Assembly (NCBI GenBank): GCA_046728935.1 | Contig: JBKPFS010000107.1 | Span: 4,923-68,922 of the forward strand | Direction: 5' to 3' | Source: DATAFO01 sp046728935 | GTDB lineage: Bacteria > Actinomycetota > Thermoleophilia > Solirubrobacterales > 70-9 | DNA length: 64,000 bases | Part shown: positions 54,065 through 62,454 of the stretch, in pieces | Layout of the letters: each line of letters starts with the position of its first letter | Position numbering within the stretch: position 1 is the stretch's first letter | The notes under the pieces: model-generated | Told to the model about the DNA's origin: nothing | What the model saw: the letters and a program-made list of their open reading frames with translations, nothing else | Databases searched by the model: none | Made by a program: the position numbers and the translations under genes

Positions 54065-54625
54065 CTATCGCGCCGACTCCGCCTGCCGCCGCTCTCGAAA
54101 CGCTCGGGCCTTGGCGCGATTTCCGCAGGCCTCCATCGAGCACCAGGTCCCGGACCGGTTGCGCGAGTGGTCGTAGAACGCCCACACGCAGTCCTCCGCC
54201 CGACAGGCCTTGAGCCGCGGCCAGGTGCCCTCGTCCATCGCGCCGTGGACGATCGCCAGCAGGCGGGCGATCACCGAATCGACGCCCTCGCACTGGGTGA
54301 CCAGGTCCGATCCATCCGGATCGAAGCGAAGGCCGATCGCCGCCTCGGCCGACTGGCGGTTGAGCTCCGCGAGCGCATCCGCAGGTGGCGGCTCGCCGGT
54401 GTTGTTCGCGAACAGCAGGGCGCGCAGGGCCTCGCGCACGGCGGTCAGGCGCTCGAGGTCGTCGCCCTCGAACGTGTCCACCGCTGGCAGGGCGTGGGCG
54501 GAGAGCCACACCGCGGCGGCCTCCGGGTTTTCGAGCTCGTCGTGCAGCGGGTCGAGCTCGCGGCTGTTCACGAACTGACGGACCAGCTCGAGGTCCCCGG
54601 GAGCGGTGTCTTGCTTCTCGCTCAT
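54065..54625 (-). CDS. CGNR zinc-finger protein (ABATE-domain regulator)
   Basis: This 186-residue protein has an N-terminal helical ABATE-type domain (L-E-L-V-R-Q-F-V-N-S-R, L-R-E-A-L-R-A-L-L-F-A-N-N) and a C-terminal zinc finger: C-R-A-E-D-C-V-W-A-F-Y-D-H-S-R-N-R-S followed by W-C-S-M-E-A-C-G-N-R-A-K-A. Proteins of this type are thought to be stress-linked transcription regulators. It is divergent from a small ORF across a palindromic site. Confidence 0.88.
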   Translation of the reverse strand: MSEKQDTAPGDLELVRQFVNSRELDPLHDELENPEAAAVWLSAHALPAVDTFEGDDLERLTAVREALRALLFANNTGEPPPADALAELNRQSAEAAIGLRFDPDGSDLVTQCEGVDSVIARLLAIVHGAMDEGTWPRLKACRAEDCVWAFYDHSRNRSGTWCSMEACGNRAKARAFRERRQAESAR

Positions 54626-54649
54626 GTAACCACCATCATAGCGTCGCCG

Positions 54650-54662
54650 GTTATGCTATAAC
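54650..54662. promoter_or_regulatory. Palindromic operator candidate in divergent CGNR/small-ORF promoter
   Basis: GTTAT-GCT-ATAAC is a perfect 5-bp inverted repeat with a 3-bp centre. It lies midway between the CGNR start (54625) and the ATG at 54714, with flanking GTAACC (54626) and GGTTAC (54680) as an outer inverted pair. This is an AT-rich island in otherwise GC-rich DNA. Confidence 0.45.
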
Positions 54663-54713
54663 TGCCGTTAGCGTTTTACTGGTTACTCGCTCAAAACGAC
54701 GTCAGGAGGCCAC

Positions 54714-54854
54714 ATGCACCCGCTGATCGCCGTCCTGTTGATGGACGCACAGCGCGCAGAGTTCAATCGCCGCCTTCACGCGTCGCGCTTCGAGGCGATC
54801 AGCCCGCCTCACGAGCGGCAGCGTATCCGCGGCCGAAGGCACTCTCGAAGCTAG
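54714..54854 (+). CDS. Small basic ORF, 46 aa, with strong ribosome-binding site
   Basis: The ATG is preceded by AGGAGG with 5-6 nt spacing, the canonical optimum. The peptide starts M-H-P-L-I-A-V-L-L-M-D-A-Q-R and ends in an Arg/His/Ser-rich tail. It is divergent from the CGNR regulator. Its last 56 bp overlap the 3' end of a lipoprotein gene on the other strand. No family is known; the RBS and position argue for translation, the overlap against. Confidence 0.5.
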   Translation: MHPLIAVLLMDAQRAEFNRRLHASRFEAISPPHERQRIRGRRHSRS

Positions 54855-55269
54855 CCGCAAACGCGCCGCCGCCCGGCCGGTAGCGGGCGGCGGCGTTGAT
54901 CCGGCGGACGAGGTCGGAGTGGATGCCGCCGGTGGCCGAGGCCCCCTCCTCGACCGCGCCGACCAGGTAGCCGAGCTCGACCATCGCCTGCTCGCGACCC
55001 CCGTGCCGCACCTCCTGGTTGAGGCGCGTCGCGGCGGCGATCATCGACTCCCCGACCGACGCAAGCTGGCCGGGATCCTGCGCCTCGACCAGGCAATCGC
55101 TGATCTGGGTCGAGCCGCCGAGGAGCACCTGGCCCGGCGCCGACTCGAGCGCACGCAGGTACACGGACGCGGGCGATAGACACGCCACTGGGGTGTCGGG
55201 CGCCTCGCCGGACCCGCATGCGGCGGCGGCCAGCGCCACCGCCGCGAGCAGGCTCGCCCCGCGCCTCAT
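54799..55269 (-). CDS. Lipoprotein of unknown function
   Basis: This 156-residue protein has a lipoprotein signal ending A-L-A-A-A-A-C (lipobox, Cys ~18), then G-S-G-E-A-P. The mature part is helical (S-V-Y-L-R-A-L-E-S-A-P, E-S-M-I-A-A-A-T-R-L-N-Q, A-M-V-E-L-G-Y-L-V-G-A-V-E-E-G) and has a Cys pair (V-A-C-L-S, S-D-C-L-V). It starts one base after the PaaG-like stop, so they are co-transcribed. Confidence 0.7.
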   Translation of the reverse strand: MRRGASLLAAVALAAAACGSGEAPDTPVACLSPASVYLRALESAPGQVLLGGSTQISDCLVEAQDPGQLASVGESMIAAATRLNQEVRHGGREQAMVELGYLVGAVEEGASATGGIHSDLVRRINAAARYRPGGGAFAASFESAFGRGYAAAREAG

Positions 55270-55270
55270 C

Positions 55271-56065
55271 TCAGCGGCCGGTGAACCGCGGTGGGCGCTT
55301 CTCGGCGAAGGCGACCACGCCCTCGATGAAGTCGGCGGTTGCGCCCTGCTCGCGCTGGGCGTCGGCCTCCGCCTCGAGCTGACCCTCAAGGTCGGCGTAG
55401 ATGCGCCGATTGAGGAGCCGCTTTGCGTTCGCGTAGGCCACGGTGGGTCCCGCCGCAAGTCGCTCGACCAGCGCCCACGCCTCGTCGATCAGCTCATCGT
55501 CGGCCACCACGCGGTTGACGAGCCCCCACTCCAGCGCCTGAGCCGCCGGAACCCGCTCCCCCAGGAGCGCCATCTCGGCCGCCCTCGCGTGGCCGGCGCG
55601 CGCCGGCACGAAGGCCGTTGAGCCGCCGTCGGGGATCAGCCCGATGTTGACGAAGGCGAGCAGGAAGTAGGACGACTCCGCGGCCAGGATCAGGTCGCAG
55701 GCGAGCGCGAGCGAGCAGCCGATGCCGACGGCCGGCCCGTTGACCGCCGCGACGACCGGCTTCGGCATCTCGCGGATCCCGATCAGGATCGGGTGATAGT
55801 TTTCGCGCAACCGAGCGCTCAGGTCGGGCAGCTCACCCTCGTTGGCCTCCCGCTGCTCGCTTAGGTCGGCGCCGCTCGAGAACCCCCGTCCGGCGCCGGT
55901 GATCATCACCGCCCGCACGCCCTCGTCGTCCCGGGCGCGCTCCACCGTCTCGAGCAGATCGAGCCCGAATTGAAGGTTCCAGGCGTTGAGCTTCTCCGGC
56001 CGGTTGAGCTCGATCAGCGCCGCGCCGTCGTGGACCTCGAAGTTGACCGTCTCGACCTCGCTCAC
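55271..56065 (-). CDS. Enoyl-CoA hydratase/isomerase, PaaG-like
   Basis: This 264-residue crotonase-fold protein has the oxyanion-hole region G-A-G-R-G-F-S-S-G-A-D-L near 60, P-V-V-A-A-V-N-G-P-A-V-G-I-G-C-S near 105, and F-V-N-I-G-L-I-P-D-G-G-S-T near 140. In that last motif the Glu of classic hydratases is Asn, and the Asp of P-D-G-G is retained as in PaaG-type ring-epoxide isomerases. R-F-T-G-R ends the protein. The reaction is probably isomerisation or hydration of an acyl-CoA. Confidence 0.85.
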   Translation of the reverse strand: MSEVETVNFEVHDGAALIELNRPEKLNAWNLQFGLDLLETVERARDDEGVRAVMITGAGRGFSSGADLSEQREANEGELPDLSARLRENYHPILIGIREMPKPVVAAVNGPAVGIGCSLALACDLILAAESSYFLLAFVNIGLIPDGGSTAFVPARAGHARAAEMALLGERVPAAQALEWGLVNRVVADDELIDEAWALVERLAAGPTVAYANAKRLLNRRIYADLEGQLEAEADAQREQGATADFIEGVVAFAEKRPPRFTGR

Positions 56066-56130
56066 GGCGGGAGCGTATTCGTCGCGGACCGTCGGGCGCC
56101 TGAAGGCACCGGCCTAGAATCTCCCCGCCC

Positions 56131-59100
56131 GTGAGCGGCTTTCGCCCCGTCGACCCGAAGCAGTCGTTCCCCGCGCTCGAGCAGGGAATCCTCGAACGCT
56201 GGCGCGAGCGCGACGTCTTCCACCGCCAGCTCTCGCAGCGCCGCGAGGCGCACTCCCCCGTGTGGAGCTTCTACGAGGGCCCGCCGACCGCGAACGGCGC
56301 CCCCGGCTCGCACCACGTCCTCTCGCGCGTGTTCAAGGACATCTATCCGCGCTACCAGGCGATGCGCGGCCACTACGTCCCCCGCAAGGCTGGCTGGGAC
56401 ACTCACGGGCTGCCGGTGGAGCTCGAGGTCGAGCGGGAGCTGGGAATCGCCTCGAAGGCGGAGATCGAGGCCTACGGGATCGCCGAGTTCAACCAGCGCT
56501 GCCGCGAGTCGGTGTTCCGCTACGTCGAGGAGTGGAACCGGCTGACCGAGCGGATCGGCTTCTGGATCGACCTCGACGACCCGTACGTCACGCTCACCAA
56601 CACCTACATCGAGTCGGTCTGGTGGTCGCTGCGAAAGATCTGGGACGACGGTCGCCTCTATGAGGCGTACAAGGTCGTCCCCTACTGCCCGCGCGACGGC
56701 ACCGCGCTCTCCTCGCACGAGGTCGCGCTTGGATACGAGGACGTCGAGGACCCGTCGGTCTACGTCCGGCTCCCGGTGGTCGAGGTGCCGCCGGATCAGA
56801 TCCCGGAGTCGCCGGTGCAGGTCGGCGATGCGTTGCTGGTCTGGACGACCACGCCATGGACCCTGATCTCGAATGCCGCCGTCGCGACCGGCGCCGAGAT
56901 CGAGTACGTACGGGCGAGCCCGCCCGGCTCGGACGAGGTGCTGATCCTGGCGCGCGAGCGCGTCGAGCCCGTGCTCGGCGAGGGCGCGCGCGTCCACGCC
57001 CATTTCCCGGGGTCCGCGCTGGCCGGGATCAGGTACGAGCCGCCGTTCACCTACATCAGCGACTACGGCCCGCGCGGCCACACCGTGCTCGAGGGCGACT
57101 TCGTCACCACCGACGAGGGAACCGGCCTGGTCCACACCGCGATCGCCTTCGGCGAGGACGACTTCCGGCTCGGCGAGCAGTACGGGATCACGCTGCAAAA
57201 CCCGGTGCTGGGCGACGGCACCTTCGACGAGCGAATCACCGACTTCGCCGGCCGCTTCGTCAAGGACGCGGACCCGGACATCATCGAGGCGCTGCGGCGG
57301 AGCGGCAAGCTCTTCCGCGAGGAGGTCTACGAGCACTCCTATCCGCACTGCTGGCGCTGCGGCACGCCGCTGCTCTACTACGCAAAGTCGAGCTGGTACG
57401 TGCGCACGACCGATGTCCGCGATCGGATGCTCGCCGAGAACGAGCGGATCGGCTGGCATCCCGGGCACATCAAGCACGGTCGCTTCGGCAAGTGGCTGGA
57501 GGGGAACGTCGACTGGGCGCTCTCGCGCGAGCGCTACTGGGGCACGCCGCTGCCGATCTGGGAGTGCACCCAGGACGATTGCGACGAGCGCTTCTGCGCC
57601 GTCTCGGTCCAGGACCTGCGCGAGCGCGGCGGCGAGGTCCCCGAGGACCTGCACCGTCCCGACATCGACGAGGTCACGCTGCGCTGCGCGGGGTGCGGGG
57701 GCGAGATGCGACGCGTGGTCTCGACGATCGACGCCTGGTACGACTCGGGCTCGATGCCGTTCGCGCAGTTCCACTACCCCTTCGAGGGGGAGGAGCTGTT
57801 CCGGGAGCGGTTCCCCGCCGACTTCATCAGCGAGGCCATCGACCAGACCCGCGGGTGGTTCTACTCGTTGCTGGCCATCTCCACCCTGGTCTTCGACCAG
57901 ACGAGCTACCTGCACTGCGTCTGCCTCGGCCTGATCCTCGATCCGGAGGGGCAGAAGATGTCGAAGAGCCGCGGCAACGTGGTCGACCCCTGGGAGGTGC
58001 TGGACCGCCACGGGGCGGATGCCCTCCGCTGGTACTACTTCACCTCCCAGCAACCCTGGGCCGGCTACCGCTTCTCCGCCGACACCGTCGGCGAGTCGGT
58101 GCGCCAGTTCATGCTCACGCTCTGGAACACGTACGCGTTCTGGGTCCTGTACGCGAACGCGGAGGGGCACGGGCCAACGGACGTCGAGCAGCTGGCAGGT
58201 GGCGGGCGGCAGGTGGAGGGCGATGGACCGGCCGCCGAGCTGGACAGGTGGGCGCTATCGCGGCTCCAGGGAACGACCGCGACCGTGATCGAGCACATGG
58301 ACGCCTACGACTGCACGGCCGCCGGCCGGGCCATCGCCGGCTACGTCGACGAGCTCTCGAACTGGTACGTGCGCCTGGGGCGCCGCCGCTTCTGGGAGGG
58401 CGACGCCGGCGCCTTCGCCACCCTGCGCCACTGCCTGATCGAGGTGGCGAAGCTGCTGGCGCCGTTCGCCCCCTTCATCTCCGAGGAGATCTACGCCAAT
58501 CTCACGGGCGGCGCGGCGGAGCGGTTCGAGGATGCGCCGGACTCGGTCCACCTCTGCGACTTTCCCGAGCCCGACCCGGCGCTCGCCGACCCGGAGCTCG
58601 AGGCCGGAGTGGAGGCCGTCCGGCGGGCGGTCGAGCTCGGCCGCGCGGCGCGGGCGCAGGCCCAGATCAAGATTCGCCAGCCGCTCCGCAAGGCCGTGAT
58701 CGTGGCCACCGGCCCGGAGCGCGAGGCGCTCGAGCGCCTGCGCGACCTCGTCGCCGGCGAGCTGAACGTGAAGGAGCTGGAGTTCGTCTCCGAGGAGGCG
58801 GAGCTGGTGCGCTACCAGGTGAAGCCGAACTACCGCGCCCTCGGCCCCCGCTTCGGCAAGCTGATGCCGAAGGCCGCCGCCGCGATCGAGGCGCTCGACC
58901 CCGATCACGTGGCCGAGTCGCTGCGCGGGGAGCGCCGCATCGGCCTCAGCGTCGACGGCGCCGAGCATGAGCTCGGACCCGACGACGTCAGCCTGGTGAT
59001 GCAGCCCCTCGACGGCTACCAGGTCGAGGCGGAGTCCGGGAGGGCCGTCGCGCTCGCGCTCGACCTCGACGACGAGCTGCGCCGGGAGGGACTTGCGCGC

Positions 59101-59328
59101 GAGGTCGTCCACGCCGTCCAGAACGCGCGCAAGGAGGCCGGCCTCGAGGTCACGGACAGGATCTCGCTGACGCTGGCTGGCGACGACGAGCTCCTCGACG
59201 CCACCCGGGCCCACGAGGCGTACGTCGCTGGCGAGACGCTGGCGACCTCGCTCAGCTACGACGGCGCCGACGGCGCGACCGCGAAGATCGAGGGCCGGGA
59301 GCTTCGAATCTCGGTTGAGCGCGCGTAA
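56131..59328 (+). CDS. ileS: Isoleucine--tRNA ligase
   Basis: This 1065-residue protein starts at a GTG. It has the class I HIGH-type motif in G-P-P-T-A-N-G-A-P-G-S-H-H near 48-60, the CP1 editing domain with W-T-T-T-P-W-T-L near 240, zinc-type Cys pairs in the insertion (C-W-R-C-G, C-A-G-C-G-G), and K-M-S-K-S-R-G-N near 608. The C-terminal anticodon-binding domain and a DUF5915-like tail follow. The P-T-A-N-G-x-P-G-x-H-H form is shared with the eukaryote-like (mupirocin-tolerant) IleRS branch, so that subtype is possible. Confidence 0.95.
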   Translation: MSGFRPVDPKQSFPALEQGILERWRERDVFHRQLSQRREAHSPVWSFYEGPPTANGAPGSHHVLSRVFKDIYPRYQAMRGHYVPRKAGWDTHGLPVELEVERELGIASKAEIEAYGIAEFNQRCRESVFRYVEEWNRLTERIGFWIDLDDPYVTLTNTYIESVWWSLRKIWDDGRLYEAYKVVPYCPRDGTALSSHEVALGYEDVEDPSVYVRLPVVEVPPDQIPESPVQVGDALLVWTTTPWTLISNAAVATGAEIEYVRASPPGSDEVLILARERVEPVLGEGARVHAHFPGSALAGIRYEPPFTYISDYGPRGHTVLEGDFVTTDEGTGLVHTAIAFGEDDFRLGEQYGITLQNPVLGDGTFDERITDFAGRFVKDADPDIIEALRRSGKLFREEVYEHSYPHCWRCGTPLLYYAKSSWYVRTTDVRDRMLAENERIGWHPGHIKHGRFGKWLEGNVDWALSRERYWGTPLPIWECTQDDCDERFCAVSVQDLRERGGEVPEDLHRPDIDEVTLRCAGCGGEMRRVVSTIDAWYDSGSMPFAQFHYPFEGEELFRERFPADFISEAIDQTRGWFYSLLAISTLVFDQTSYLHCVCLGLILDPEGQKMSKSRGNVVDPWEVLDRHGADALRWYYFTSQQPWAGYRFSADTVGESVRQFMLTLWNTYAFWVLYANAEGHGPTDVEQLAGGGRQVEGDGPAAELDRWALSRLQGTTATVIEHMDAYDCTAAGRAIAGYVDELSNWYVRLGRRRFWEGDAGAFATLRHCLIEVAKLLAPFAPFISEEIYANLTGGAAERFEDAPDSVHLCDFPEPDPALADPELEAGVEAVRRAVELGRAARAQAQIKIRQPLRKAVIVATGPEREALERLRDLVAGELNVKELEFVSEEAELVRYQVKPNYRALGPRFGKLMPKAAAAIEALDPDHVAESLRGERRIGLSVDGAEHELGPDDVSLVMQPLDGYQVEAESGRAVALALDLDDELRREGLAREVVHAVQNARKEAGLEVTDRISLTLAGDDELLDATRAHEAYVAGETLATSLSYDGADGATAKIEGRELRISVERA

Positions 59329-59443
59329 GCCACCACCAGCGACCGTCGATTGCAGCCTTCTCTGACCTATATAGGGCCGAAAAAGCTGCATAGACCGACG
59401 CCGCGAGGCTATTCGTCACGCCAACACGGGAAGGAGGTGGGTT
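59329..59443. other. Intergenic region with palindrome CCTATATAGG
   Basis: Between the convergent ileS and trxA genes there is a perfect 10-bp palindrome (CCTATATAGG, about 59370) and a loosely paired TGCAGC...GCTGCA around it that could act as a terminator. Further on is the strong ribosome-site sequence listed separately. No longer gene is visible. Confidence 0.4.
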
Positions 59444-59455
59444 ATGACGCGCTAG
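59431..59455 (+). other. Ribosome-binding site plus three-codon ORF
   Basis: AAGGAGG (59431-59437) is followed after 6 nt by ATG-ACG-CGC-TAG, a perfect ribosome site in front of a peptide of only three residues. The stop lies over the antisense trxA stop. It could be a truncated gene start or a chance match. Confidence 0.3.
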
Positions 59456-59781
59456 ACGAGGGCGGGCTCGAGCTCGGCCTCGAGGCGCTTCTTCGGCAGG
59501 GCGCCGACCACGCGCTTGGCCTCGGCCCCGTCCTTGAAGAGGATCAGCGTCGGAATCGAAAGAACCTCGTAGCGGGCCGCGGTCTGCTGGTTGTCGTCGA
59601 CGTTGAGGCTGACGATGCGCAGCTCGCGGTCGCGCTCCCCGAGCATCTCCTCGAGGATCGGGTGAACGACGCGGCAGGGACCGCACCAGGGCGCCCAGAA
59701 GTCGACCAGAACGGGCTGATCCGAGTCGAGCACTTCGGCCTGGAAGTTGGCGTCGGTCACGTCGGGAAGCTTGCCTGTCAC
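59452..59781 (-). CDS. trxA: Thioredoxin
   Basis: This 109-residue protein has the active site W-C-G-P-C at 32-36 within V-D-F-W-A-P, D-V-D-x-N as N-V-D-D-N, and the cis-Pro strand S-I-P-T-L-I-L-F-K-D-G. It has the standard thioredoxin length. A cytoplasmic disulfide reductant; likely reduces MsrA and other enzymes, although no reductase gene is in the window. Confidence 0.95.
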   Translation of the reverse strand: MTGKLPDVTDANFQAEVLDSDQPVLVDFWAPWCGPCRVVHPILEEMLGERDRELRIVSLNVDDNQQTAARYEVLSIPTLILFKDGAEAKRVVGALPKKRLEAELEPALV

Positions 59782-59898
59782 TTCGATCCTCGTTTCGGTT
59801 CGTCGGATGAGGGTCCCTCTTCTACCGGATGGCCCCGCTGGAAGTCGCGATCACCGCCGGTCCCTACCTACTATACAAACTGAAGTAACGTGAGGCGC

Positions 59899-60615
59899 TC
59901 ATTTGTTACGGATGCGCATCATCGGTACCCGCATGGCTGCCTCGAGCACGATCCGCCCCGTCATCTTCGACTCCCCGACGCGGCGATCCGTGAACAGGAT
60001 CGGGACCTCGACCACGCGCAGCCCGGCCCGGATCGCGCGGTAGGTGGCCTCGACCTGAAACGCGTACCCGAGGGATGGGATCGAATCGAGGTCGATCGCC
60101 TCGAGCGCGGGGCCGCGCCAGACCTTGAAGCCCCCGGTCAGGTCGCGGATCCCCACCCTCAGGACCCTGCGCGCGTACGCGCTGCCGCCGCGGCTGATCG
60201 CCCGCCGCACCGCTCCCCACTCACCGACCCCGCCCCCCGGGACGTAGCGCGAGCCGAGCACGAGGTCCGCGTCCTCGGCGGCCGCGATCAGGCGCGCGAG
60301 GTCGGCGGGCTCGTGGGAGAAGTCGGCGTCCATCTGGGCGATGAGCTCGGCACCGCCGTCAAGCGCCCGGTGGAAGCCGGCGACGTACGCGGGGCCGATG
60401 CCCTCCTTTCTCCCGCGGTGGAGCACCTCGACCTCGTCGTGCTGGGCGGCAAGTCGATCGGCGATCTCACCGGTGCCGTCGGGGGAGCTGTCGTCGACGA
60501 CGAGGATCCGGCCGAGGTCGGGGACCGCGTCGAGGACGGCCCCGACCAGGCGCTCGAGATTGTCGCCCTCGTTGTAGGTGGGCAGCACCAGCCAGGCGCT
60601 TGAGCTCGCGGCCAC
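59899..60615 (-). CDS. Dolichol-phosphate mannosyltransferase-like glycosyltransferase (GT2)
   Basis: This 238-residue protein has the GT-A domain: L-P-T-Y-N-E-G-D-N-L near 17, V-V-D-D-S-S-P-D-G-T near 42, Q-M-D-A-D-F-S-H-E-P near 95 (metal-binding D-x-D), and the C-terminal G-E-S-K-M-T-G-R. This is the soluble polyprenol-phosphate-mannose synthase type (no C-terminal GtrA membrane domain), making lipid-linked mannose for cell-envelope glycans. It starts at the GTG at 60613-60615. Confidence 0.9.
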   Translation of the reverse strand: MAASSSAWLVLPTYNEGDNLERLVGAVLDAVPDLGRILVVDDSSPDGTGEIADRLAAQHDEVEVLHRGRKEGIGPAYVAGFHRALDGGAELIAQMDADFSHEPADLARLIAAAEDADLVLGSRYVPGGGVGEWGAVRRAISRGGSAYARRVLRVGIRDLTGGFKVWRGPALEAIDLDSIPSLGYAFQVEATYRAIRAGLRVVEVPILFTDRRVGESKMTGRIVLEAAMRVPMMRIRNK

Positions 60616-60639
60616 TCCGGGGAATCTAGAGTCAACGCA

Positions 60640-62391
60640 ATGGCCAAGGCGCAGATGCGAAACGCCGAGATCGCCGACGCCCTCGCGGAGCTCGCGACCC
60701 TGTACGAGCTCGACGGGGCGATCCAGTATCGCGTCCTCGCCTACCGCGAGGCCGCCCGGGTGATCCGCCAGAGCCCTGTCTCCGTGGCCGAGCTCGCCCG
60801 CGCGGGTCGGGCGGCCGAGCTGCCGGGGGTCGGCAAGACGCTCCAGGAGAAGATCCTCACGCTGATCGAGACCGGCGAGATCCCCTCGGCGGTAAAGCTG
60901 AAGGCGAAGTTCCCGCCCTCGCTGGTCGAGGTGACGCGGATCCCGGGGCTCGGTGCGAAGACCGCTCGCCGCCTCTATGACGAGCTCGGCGTCTCGACCC
61001 TCGACGAACTCCGCGCCGCGGCCGAGGAGCAGCGAATCCGCACGGTCAAGGGCCTTGGGCCGAAGGCGGAGGAGAACGTGCTGAAGGCGCTTGAGCGGCT
61101 TGGAGCCGAGGGCCCCGCGGAGCGGCTCTTGCTCGCGGCGGTGCTGCCGGTCGCCGAGGAGCTGGCGCAGGCGCTTCGCCAGCACCCGGCGAGCGACGCG
61201 GTGGCCGTTGCCGGGTCGGCTCGGCGGATGACCGAGACCTGCAAGGACATCGACCTCATCGCCACCGCAAGCGATCCGACGGCGCTGTCGAGTTCGCTTC
61301 GCGAGCACCCGCTCTCCGCCCAAGCGGGGTCGGCCGGCCCCTCGGGCGCCCGGATCACGACCCACAACGGGATCAAGGTCGACCTGCGCATCGTCGCCCC
61401 GGAGGCCTACGGCAACCTGCTCCAGCATTTCACCGGCTCGGCGGAGCACAACGTCCAGCTACGCGAGCGGGCCGTCCGGATGGGGCTGTCCGTATCCGAG
61501 CACGGCATCGCGGACGCCGAGACCGGGGAGGTGGCCACCTATGCGAGCGAGAAGGAGGTCTACGGGCGCCTCGGCCTCGCCTACATCGAGCCAGAGCTGC
61601 GCGAGGGCTCGGGCGAGATCGCCGCCGCGGCCGACGGAGCCCTGCCGGACCTGGTGGAGATCTCCGACATCCGCGGAGACCTCCACTGCCACACGACGCT
61701 CTCCGACGGGCGCAACTCGCTCGAGGAGATGGCCGAGGCGGCGCGCGGGCGCGGCTACTCGTACCTCGCGGTCACCGACCACTCCGCCAGCCACGGCTTC
61801 GGCAACGACGTCCCGCCGGACCGCCTCCGGGCCCGGATCGAGGAGGTCCGGGAGTTGAACGAGCGCCTCGGAACGAAGCGATTTCGCGTCCTCGCCGGCT
61901 CCGAGGTGAACATCATGCCCAACGGCTCGCTCGACTACGACGATGAGCTGCTGGCGCGGCTCGATTGGGTGATCGCGAGCGTCCACACCTCGTTCCGGAT
62001 TTCACGCAAGGCGATGACCGAGCGCGTGATCGCGGCCATCGAGCACTCGCTCGTCGATTGCATCGGGCACCTATCCGGCCGGTTGATCCTGAGGCGCAAC
62101 CCCTACGACATCGACGTCGAGGCGGTGGCGGAGGCGGCAGCGCGAACGGGGACGATGCTCGAGATCAACAGCAACCCCAATCGTCGCGACCTGTCGGAGC
62201 ACCACGCCCGGCTCGCTACCGAGGCGGGGGCGACGCTCGCGATCAACACCGACGCCCACGGAACCGACACCCTGGCCAACATCCGCTACGGGGTGGCCAC
62301 CGCCCGGCGTGCCTGGCTGTCCCCGAAGCAGATCGCGAACACGCGCGCCTGGCGGGAGTTCTCGCGGCTCGGCAAGCGAACGCGCTCCTAG
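60640..62391 (+). CDS. polX: DNA polymerase X family protein with C-terminal PHP exonuclease domain
   Basis: This 583-residue protein has an N-terminal helical 8-kDa-like domain and helix-hairpin-helix motifs (L-P-G-V-G-K-T-L, I-P-G-L-G-A-K-T). The nucleotidyltransferase site A-G-S-A-R-R-M-T-E-T-C-K-D-I-D-L is near 190-205. The PHP phosphoesterase domain starts at D-L-H-C-H-T-T-L-S-D-G near 346, with V-T-D-H-S-A-S-H, A-S-V-H-T-S and N-T-D-A-H. These proteins combine gap-filling polymerase and 3'-5' exonuclease activities in base excision repair. Confidence 0.92.
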   Translation: MAKAQMRNAEIADALAELATLYELDGAIQYRVLAYREAARVIRQSPVSVAELARAGRAAELPGVGKTLQEKILTLIETGEIPSAVKLKAKFPPSLVEVTRIPGLGAKTARRLYDELGVSTLDELRAAAEEQRIRTVKGLGPKAEENVLKALERLGAEGPAERLLLAAVLPVAEELAQALRQHPASDAVAVAGSARRMTETCKDIDLIATASDPTALSSSLREHPLSAQAGSAGPSGARITTHNGIKVDLRIVAPEAYGNLLQHFTGSAEHNVQLRERAVRMGLSVSEHGIADAETGEVATYASEKEVYGRLGLAYIEPELREGSGEIAAAADGALPDLVEISDIRGDLHCHTTLSDGRNSLEEMAEAARGRGYSYLAVTDHSASHGFGNDVPPDRLRARIEEVRELNERLGTKRFRVLAGSEVNIMPNGSLDYDDELLARLDWVIASVHTSFRISRKAMTERVIAAIEHSLVDCIGHLSGRLILRRNPYDIDVEAVAEAAARTGTMLEINSNPNRRDLSEHHARLATEAGATLAINTDAHGTDTLANIRYGVATARRAWLSPKQIANTRAWREFSRLGKRTRS

Positions 62392-62435
62392 CCGGGCCTC
62401 CCACGGCGGGAGACTCCAACCGGCGCCTGCTAGAC

Positions 62436-62454
62436 TAGTTAGCAATGGTAACTA
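62436..62454. promoter_or_regulatory. Palindromic operator over the marR start codon
   Basis: TAGTTA-gcaatgg-TAACTA is a perfect 6-bp inverted repeat whose centre contains the marR ATG (62445). Just upstream is TAGACT (62431-62436), a -10-like box close enough for transcription to begin at or next to the ATG. MarR binding here would block its own transcription and that of the coupled transporter. Confidence 0.55.

Noticed and set aside
56062..58970. Open frames of ~700 codons on both strands within ileS (56062-58170 minus, 56856-58970 plus)
   Set aside because: Their translations are low-complexity with no recognisable domain, and the ileS frame carries the conserved synthetase motifs throughout.
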